DNA of 9,428 bases. Origin: Desulfobacterales bacterium. GTDB taxonomy: Bacteria > Desulfobacterota > Desulfobacteria > Desulfobacterales > Desulfobacteraceae. The translations under genes and the position numbers were made by a program. A model generated the notes under the pieces. The model was not told where the DNA came from. It made no database searches and saw nothing but the letters and a program-made list of their open reading frames with translations. Location: positions 1 through 9,428 of the forward strand of contig JAKSBM010000159.1 in the NCBI GenBank assembly GCA_022361135.1. Reading direction: 5' to 3'. Positions within the stretch are counted from its first letter, which is position 1. Each line of letters starts with the position of its first letter. Below, in pieces: positions 6,008 through 9,428 of this stretch.

Positions 6008-7750
6008 ATGGATGCATTAATTATCATGGTGGCTGCCTTTGCCGGGTACATTGTCATGTACCGCCTCTACGGCAAATTCATCGGCAGCAGGATTTTCAAT
6101 TTATCTGCCCAGGCCAAGGTGCCTTCCGTTGAAATGGAAGACGGGGTGGACTACGTGCCCACCAAGAAAGAGGTGATCTTCGGCCATCACTTTACCTCCA
6201 TTTCAGGCACCGGTCCCATTGTGGGCCCGGCTGTGGCCATAATCTGGGGCTGGGTACCGGCCCTGATCTGGGTCTTTGTAGGCAGTATCTTCATGGGGGC
6301 GGTCCATGATTTCGGCGCCTTGATCATTTCCATGCGGAACCAGGGCAAGTCCATTGCCGACTATACCTCCAAGTACATTAATCCCAGAACGCGGTTTTTC
6401 TTTTTCCTCATCGTATTTCTGGAACTCTGGATTGTCATCGCCATTTTTGGCCTGGTTATCGCCGTGGTTTTTGCCATGTATCCGGCCTCGGTATTTCCGG
6501 TCTGGTTTGAAGTGGCCATTGCCCTTTATCTCGGCCATGCCATTTATAAACAGGGTAAGAGCATCATGACCTGGTCCATCATTGCGGTGATCCTCATGTA
6601 CGTCACCGTATTCATCGGTGCCTGGATGCCCATTAAGATGCCTGCCGTCGCCGGCATTCCCGCAACCGGTGTCTGGACCATCATATTGCTGGCCTATGCC
6701 TTCATCGCCTCCACCCTGCCGGTGACAACATTACTCCAGCCCCGGGATTTTATTAATTCCCATCAGCTCATCATTGCCATGGCCCTGCTCATCCTGGGCG
6801 TGCTTTTCTCCGCATTTGGCGGGAATTTGCACCTGGTGGCCCCGGCCATCCAGACCGCCCCGGCCCAGGCACCCCCCATGTGGCCCTTCCTCTTCATCAC
6901 CATTGCCTGCGGTGCCATTTCCGGCTTCCATTCCCTGGTATCCTCGGGCACCTCAGCCAAACAGGTAAGAAATGAAGAAGACTCCCTCTTTGTTGGATAC
7001 GGCTCCATGCTCATGGAAGGTGCCCTGGCCACCTTGGTGATCATTGCCGTGGCCGCCGGTATCGGCATGGGCTATGTGACCAAGTCCGGTGAAACCCTTG
7101 TGGGGGCAGCCGCCTGGACCACCCATTATTCTTCATGGGCCGCAGCCGCCGGCCTCGGTTCCAAGGTTGCCGCCTTTGTAAACGGTGCCGCCAACATGAT
7201 TGCCTCCACCGGTTTGCCCAACGGGGTTGCCGTGGTGGTCATGGGGGTTTTTGTGGCCTCATTTGCCGGTACTACCCTGGATACGGCCACCCGGATCCAG
7301 CGTTATATCGTGGCCGAACTCTTTGGCAGTCTGAAGTTGACCTTCCTTACCGGTAAATACATGGCCACCTTTGTGGCCGTCTTTTCCGCGCTGCTCCTGG
7401 CCTTTGCTTCCGGTGCCGGCGGTAAAGGTGCCCTGGCTCTCTGGCCCCTTTTTGGTGCCGTGAACCAGACCCTGGCCGGTCTGGCCCTGATGATCATCAC
7501 CGTCTATCTGAAAAACCGGGGCGGTATGAAGTGGCTCATCTCCGGCATCCCGGCCGCATTGATGATGTCCATGACCATCTGGGCCTTGATCATTAACCAG
7601 GGGAAATTCATGGCCGGGGATAAAATGCTCCTCACCGTGGTCAACGGCATCATTCTTTTCATTGCCCTTTGGATCGTTGTGGAAGGCGTATTAAAGCTTA
7701 TGACCACCGGATCCGGGGAAGAAAAAGAGACCCCGGTTTACTCCGAATAA
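6008..7750 (+). CDS. cstA: CstA-family peptide/pyruvate transporter
   Basis: This is a 580-residue inner-membrane protein with many hydrophobic helices. Family landmarks are GHHFTSISGTGPIVGPA (residues 59-75), GAVHDFGALIISMRNQGKSI (97-116), ASTLPVTTLLQPRDFIN (234-250), CGAISGFHSLVSSGTSAKQ (301-319), FAGTTLDTATRIQRY (419-433) and LWPLFGAVNQTLAGLAL (478-494). E. coli CstA and BtsT are about 700 residues; this shorter form lacks much of their C-terminal part and ends in a charged tail. CstA-family proteins take up pyruvate, and peptides have also been proposed. AAGGAG lies six bases before the ATG. It sits directly behind the LytTR regulator and LytS-type kinase, and the 198-bp gap carries LytTR-like repeats, so induction by that pair is likely. 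Pyruvate is the first substrate to consider. Confidence 0.95.
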   Translation: MDALIIMVAAFAGYIVMYRLYGKFIGSRIFNLSAQAKVPSVEMEDGVDYVPTKKEVIFGHHFTSISGTGPIVGPAVAIIWGWVPALIWVFVGSIFMGAVHDFGALIISMRNQGKSIADYTSKYINPRTRFFFFLIVFLELWIVIAIFGLVIAVVFAMYPASVFPVWFEVAIALYLGHAIYKQGKSIMTWSIIAVILMYVTVFIGAWMPIKMPAVAGIPATGVWTIILLAYAFIASTLPVTTLLQPRDFINSHQLIIAMALLILGVLFSAFGGNLHLVAPAIQTAPAQAPPMWPFLFITIACGAISGFHSLVSSGTSAKQVRNEEDSLFVGYGSMLMEGALATLVIIAVAAGIGMGYVTKSGETLVGAAAWTTHYSSWAAAAGLGSKVAAFVNGAANMIASTGLPNGVAVVVMGVFVASFAGTTLDTATRIQRYIVAELFGSLKLTFLTGKYMATFVAVFSALLLAFASGAGGKGALALWPLFGAVNQTLAGLALMIITVYLKNRGGMKWLISGIPAALMMSMTIWALIINQGKFMAGDKMLLTVVNGIILFIALWIVVEGVLKLMTTGSGEEKETPVYSE

Positions 7751-7764
7751 ACGCCCCCTTAAAG

Positions 7765-7799
7765 CCACCGCCAAAGGGAAATGACCCCCCTGGTGGTGG
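7765..7799 (+). terminator. Hairpin after cstA, possible terminator or 3'-end stabiliser
   Basis: CCACCGCCA (7765-7773) pairs with TGGTGGTGG (7791-7799), with one G-U pair. GGG (7776-7778) can pair with CCC inside the loop. The stem starts 14 bases after the cstA stop codon. No T run follows, so it is not a classic intrinsic terminator; it may protect the mRNA end. Confidence 0.4.
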
Positions 7800-7807
7800 A
7801 CGGATAT

Positions 7808-7860
7808 GCCATCCATGGATTTGTACCCCAAATCCATGGATGGCGGCCTTGCTTATTTTT
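7808..7860 (+). terminator. Perfect 16-bp hairpin followed by a T-rich stretch
   Basis: GCCATCCATGGATTTG (7808-7823) and CAAATCCATGGATGGC (7829-7844) are exact reverse complements around a five-base loop, TACCC. Each arm also contains the self-complementary ATCCATGGAT. A T-rich tail (CTTATTTTT) starts only about eight bases after the stem, which is looser than a standard intrinsic terminator. It could end transcription from cstA, or be a dispersed palindromic repeat. Confidence 0.5.
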
Positions 7861-7883
7861 CCCCCTCAAGCCAAAAAGGGGGA
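7860..7883. repeat. C-tract/G-tract inverted repeat
   Basis: TCCCCCT (7860-7866) and AGGGGGA (7877-7883) form a 7-bp inverted repeat with a 10-base loop, about 30 bp before the start of the next gene. No T run follows on the plus strand. On the minus strand the stem is followed by AAAAA, so it is not a terminator in that direction either. Confidence 0.35.
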
Positions 7884-7914
7884 TTGCCATGGAATATTTA
7901 ATTGGGAGATATAA

Positions 7915-8361
7915 ATGATATACCGGCTCAAACAGGTTTATATGACCGGAATTATACCCGCTGTGATCTTGGCAGGGGGCATTGAAACGGCCAGGTTCAT
8001 GGGGGTGTTGCCCCGGGGCATGGCCCCGGCGCCGGAGTGGGTGGCCCGTGGGTCCTTCATTTTGGCGGCACTCACAGCCCTGGCCGGACCGGTGCTCATC
8101 CGGGCGCTCTTTGCCCATTTCCATGGTGGCTCTACCCAGGTCGCCCCGGGGCCGTTTTTCAGGTTTCAACTGGGGTTGCTGCTGATTCCAATGGTTACTC
8201 CCTATCTGGCCTGTGCTGCATTGGCGTTGGAGTTTCCCCGATTCTACGGGGGCGGCATTGTCCTCATGGCCCTTTATGCGGTCTATTATTATTATCCGTC
8301 GGAGCAACGGATCAATTTTGATAAACGAATTTTTCGGGTGGGTGACAATGGGAGTGAATGA
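7915..8361 (+). CDS. Small four-helix membrane protein, unknown function
   Basis: I do not recognise this 148-residue protein. It has four likely membrane helices: about residues 11-31 (TGIIPAVILAGGIETARFMG), 43-66, 84-104 (FQLGLLLIPMVTPYLACAALA) and 109-127. A proline-rich loop (VLPRGMAPAPEW) joins the first two, and an unusual YYYYPSEQRINFDKRIFRV tail ends the protein. The tail is basic and probably cytoplasmic. GGGAG lies six bases before the ATG. It is the first gene of a tightly packed operon: the next gene starts inside its 3' end and the third is an ArsA/Get3-like ATPase. It could be the membrane partner or receptor of that ATPase, but this is inferred only from position. Confidence 0.75.
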   Translation: MIYRLKQVYMTGIIPAVILAGGIETARFMGVLPRGMAPAPEWVARGSFILAALTALAGPVLIRALFAHFHGGSTQVAPGPFFRFQLGLLLIPMVTPYLACAALALEFPRFYGGGIVLMALYAVYYYYPSEQRINFDKRIFRVGDNGSE

Positions 8362-8644
8362 CTATTTTCAACGGCTGATGGCCGGCATAAAATCAAGCTG
8401 GGAAACCGCCGATCAGGTGGCCCGGGAAAAGGCCGTGGAAACCCTGGAGGCCGAAGTGGAGGAAATGGAAACCATCTTTGCCGTTCTGACCCAGGGGGCT
8501 TTCATTGGCTTGCCTTCTCCCCCGGCTCAGATCAGCCTGGATCTTCTCCCCATGATGGAGGCAGATTTAATACTGCTTCTGGATCGTGTGGACACCGCTA
8601 ACCAGCCGCTTTCAAGGCTTTTTTCCGTTTTTGAGGTTTCCTGA
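8348..8644 (+). CDS. 98-residue helical protein, unknown function
   Basis: I do not recognise this small protein. It has a strongly charged amphipathic helix (about residues 15-47, WETADQVAREKAVETLEAEV and onward), a loop with LPSPP (55-59), and a second mainly hydrophobic helical half (QISLDLLPMMEADLILLLDRVD). It contains no cysteine and no clear membrane helix, so it is probably soluble and perhaps self-associating. ATG 8348 overlaps the upstream gene by 14 bases. Its ribosome binding site is weak, and GTG 8354 is an alternative start. Its stop overlaps the start of the ATPase gene by one base (TGATG). Such coupling on both sides suggests that the three products are made together and may interact; it could be an adaptor between the membrane protein and the ATPase. 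Confidence 0.75.
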   Translation: MGVNDYFQRLMAGIKSSWETADQVAREKAVETLEAEVEEMETIFAVLTQGAFIGLPSPPAQISLDLLPMMEADLILLLDRVDTANQPLSRLFSVFEVS

Positions 8645-9428
8645 TGTCCCTTAAAACTCTATTTGTCCTGGGCAAGGGGGGAACCGGAAAGTCAACCATT
8701 GCAGCCCTCATGGCCCTGGAATTGGCCGGTCGGAACAAGAAAACCCTTTTGGTTTCACTGGACGATGCCCACAATCAGTCGGATATTTTCCAGACCCGCT
8801 TCACCCACAAGCCCGTCCGGGTTTCACCATACCTGCGGGTGATCCAGTTGGACCGGGACCGTGAAATCCACCGCTACCTCAAAGGTTCCGCGGCCCAGGT
8901 CAAGCATAGCTTTTCCTATCTCACCGCCTTTAATCTGGATCATTATTTCGACGTGCTTAAACTTTCCCCAGGCATGGAGGAGTATGCCCTGGTCACAGCC
9001 TACGAAGCCCTGATCGGCGAATATAAGGATTATGATTACCTCATTGCCGATATGCCGCCCACGGCATTGAGCATGCGTTTTTTTAACCTGCCCGCCCTCT
9101 CTTTGACCTGGATCGAGCAATTGGAAAAACTCCGCATGGAAATCCGGAAGAAAAAAGAGGTCATCTCCACCATCCGCATGGGTAAAAAAGAATTGGAACA
9201 GGATAAGATTCTTTCCAGGATCCACCAGATCAAATCCCAATATAAGAAGACCCTTACCGCGTTCCAGGACCCGGCCCGGACGCGGATCATCACTGTCTCC
9301 AACCCCGATGCACTTTCCGGGTCTGAAACCGTCCGGATCAACGACCAACTCGCCGCTTTGGATATGCCTGTCACGGGGCGGATTCTCAACCAGCGGGCTC
9401 CCGGGCATCAAGGGCCTGGACCTGGGGA
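8644..9428 (+). CDS. ArsA/Get3 (TRC40)-type ATPase, 3' truncated by window end
   Basis: The frame is open from ATG 8644 to the window edge, giving 261 visible residues. It shows the deviant Walker A of the ArsA/Get3/MinD class, GKGGTGKST (residues 10-18, Lys11 and Lys16), a switch I LDDAHNQSD (39-47) very like the DPAHNLSD of Get3, a switch II ADMPPTALSMRFFNLP (135-150), and a late SNPDALSGSET to ILNQ block (219-250) that matches the order seen in Get3. A lysine-rich helical insert (about 160-203) sits where the client- or metalloid-binding region lies in relatives. No cysteine is visible, so the arsenite-binding cysteines of ArsA are absent here; a Get3-type CXXC would lie beyond the edge. 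GAGG lies seven bases upstream. It probably powers insertion or maturation of a membrane or secreted client with the two preceding genes, but this is inference. Confidence 0.85.
   Translation, partial: MSLKTLFVLGKGGTGKSTIAALMALELAGRNKKTLLVSLDDAHNQSDIFQTRFTHKPVRVSPYLRVIQLDRDREIHRYLKGSAAQVKHSFSYLTAFNLDHYFDVLKLSPGMEEYALVTAYEALIGEYKDYDYLIADMPPTALSMRFFNLPALSLTWIEQLEKLRMEIRKKKEVISTIRMGKKELEQDKILSRIHQIKSQYKKTLTAFQDPARTRIITVSNPDALSGSETVRINDQLAALDMPVTGRILNQRAPGHQGPGPG

Noticed and set aside
7808..7844. CRISPR repeat or insertion-sequence terminal repeat
   Set aside because: There is only one hairpin, with no repeated units and spacers, no transposase and no matching second copy in the window.
8213..8347. 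5' extension of the 98-residue gene to ATG 8213
   Set aside because: The extension lies deep inside the upstream membrane-protein gene and reads as its out-of-frame shadow; ATG 8348 fits tight operon spacing.
8644..9428. Arsenic-resistance ArsA
   Set aside because: No cysteine is visible where metalloid ligands would be expected and no ars partner gene is present, so only the ArsA/Get3 fold is claimed.

Overview
The window looks like a chromosomal stretch from a Gram-negative bacterium with fairly high GC. A Desulfobacterota-type anaerobe (sulfate-reducer-like) is my best guess, from gene content and base composition only; there is no rRNA or other phylogenetic marker here. No transposase, integrase, CRISPR array, tRNA or rRNA gene was seen. 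The window cuts a gene at each end.

Layout. (1) Positions 1-210 hold the C-terminal end of a membrane protein that resembles the PTS_EIIC_2 family. (2) A LysE/RhtB exporter (292-900, minus) and a LysR-type regulator (1030-1908, plus) are divergent. They share a 129-bp AT-rich control region with a good T-N11-A box. (3) A membrane-anchored endonuclease/exonuclease/phosphatase (EEP) family protein (1915-2994, minus) converges on the LysR gene, with 6 bp between stop codons. (4) A 299-bp non-coding region carries promoter candidates for both flanking genes. (5) A LytTR response regulator (3294-4091) and a LytS/BtsS-type histidine kinase (4088-5809) overlap by four bases and are followed by a CstA-family transporter (6008-7750). 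(6) A 164-bp intergenic stretch is packed with inverted repeats, including a perfect 16-bp hairpin. (7) A tight three-gene operon follows: a small four-helix membrane protein (7915-8361), a 98-residue helical protein (8348-8644) and an ArsA/Get3-type ATPase (8644 to the window edge).

How the genes work together. The regulator-kinase-transporter module parallels the E. coli BtsS/BtsR system, in which a LytS-type kinase senses pyruvate and its LytTR regulator turns on a CstA-family pyruvate transporter. Support comes from the sequence: LytTR-like direct repeats at an exact 21-bp period lie just upstream of a plausible promoter for cstA. LysR and LysE probably form an exporter and its local regulator.

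The least explained part is the final operon. An ArsA/Get3-like ATPase is translationally coupled to two small proteins I do not recognise. No ArsB, ArsC or ArsR is visible, and the visible ATPase has no cysteine, so arsenite export is unlikely. This is the best candidate here for an undescribed system.
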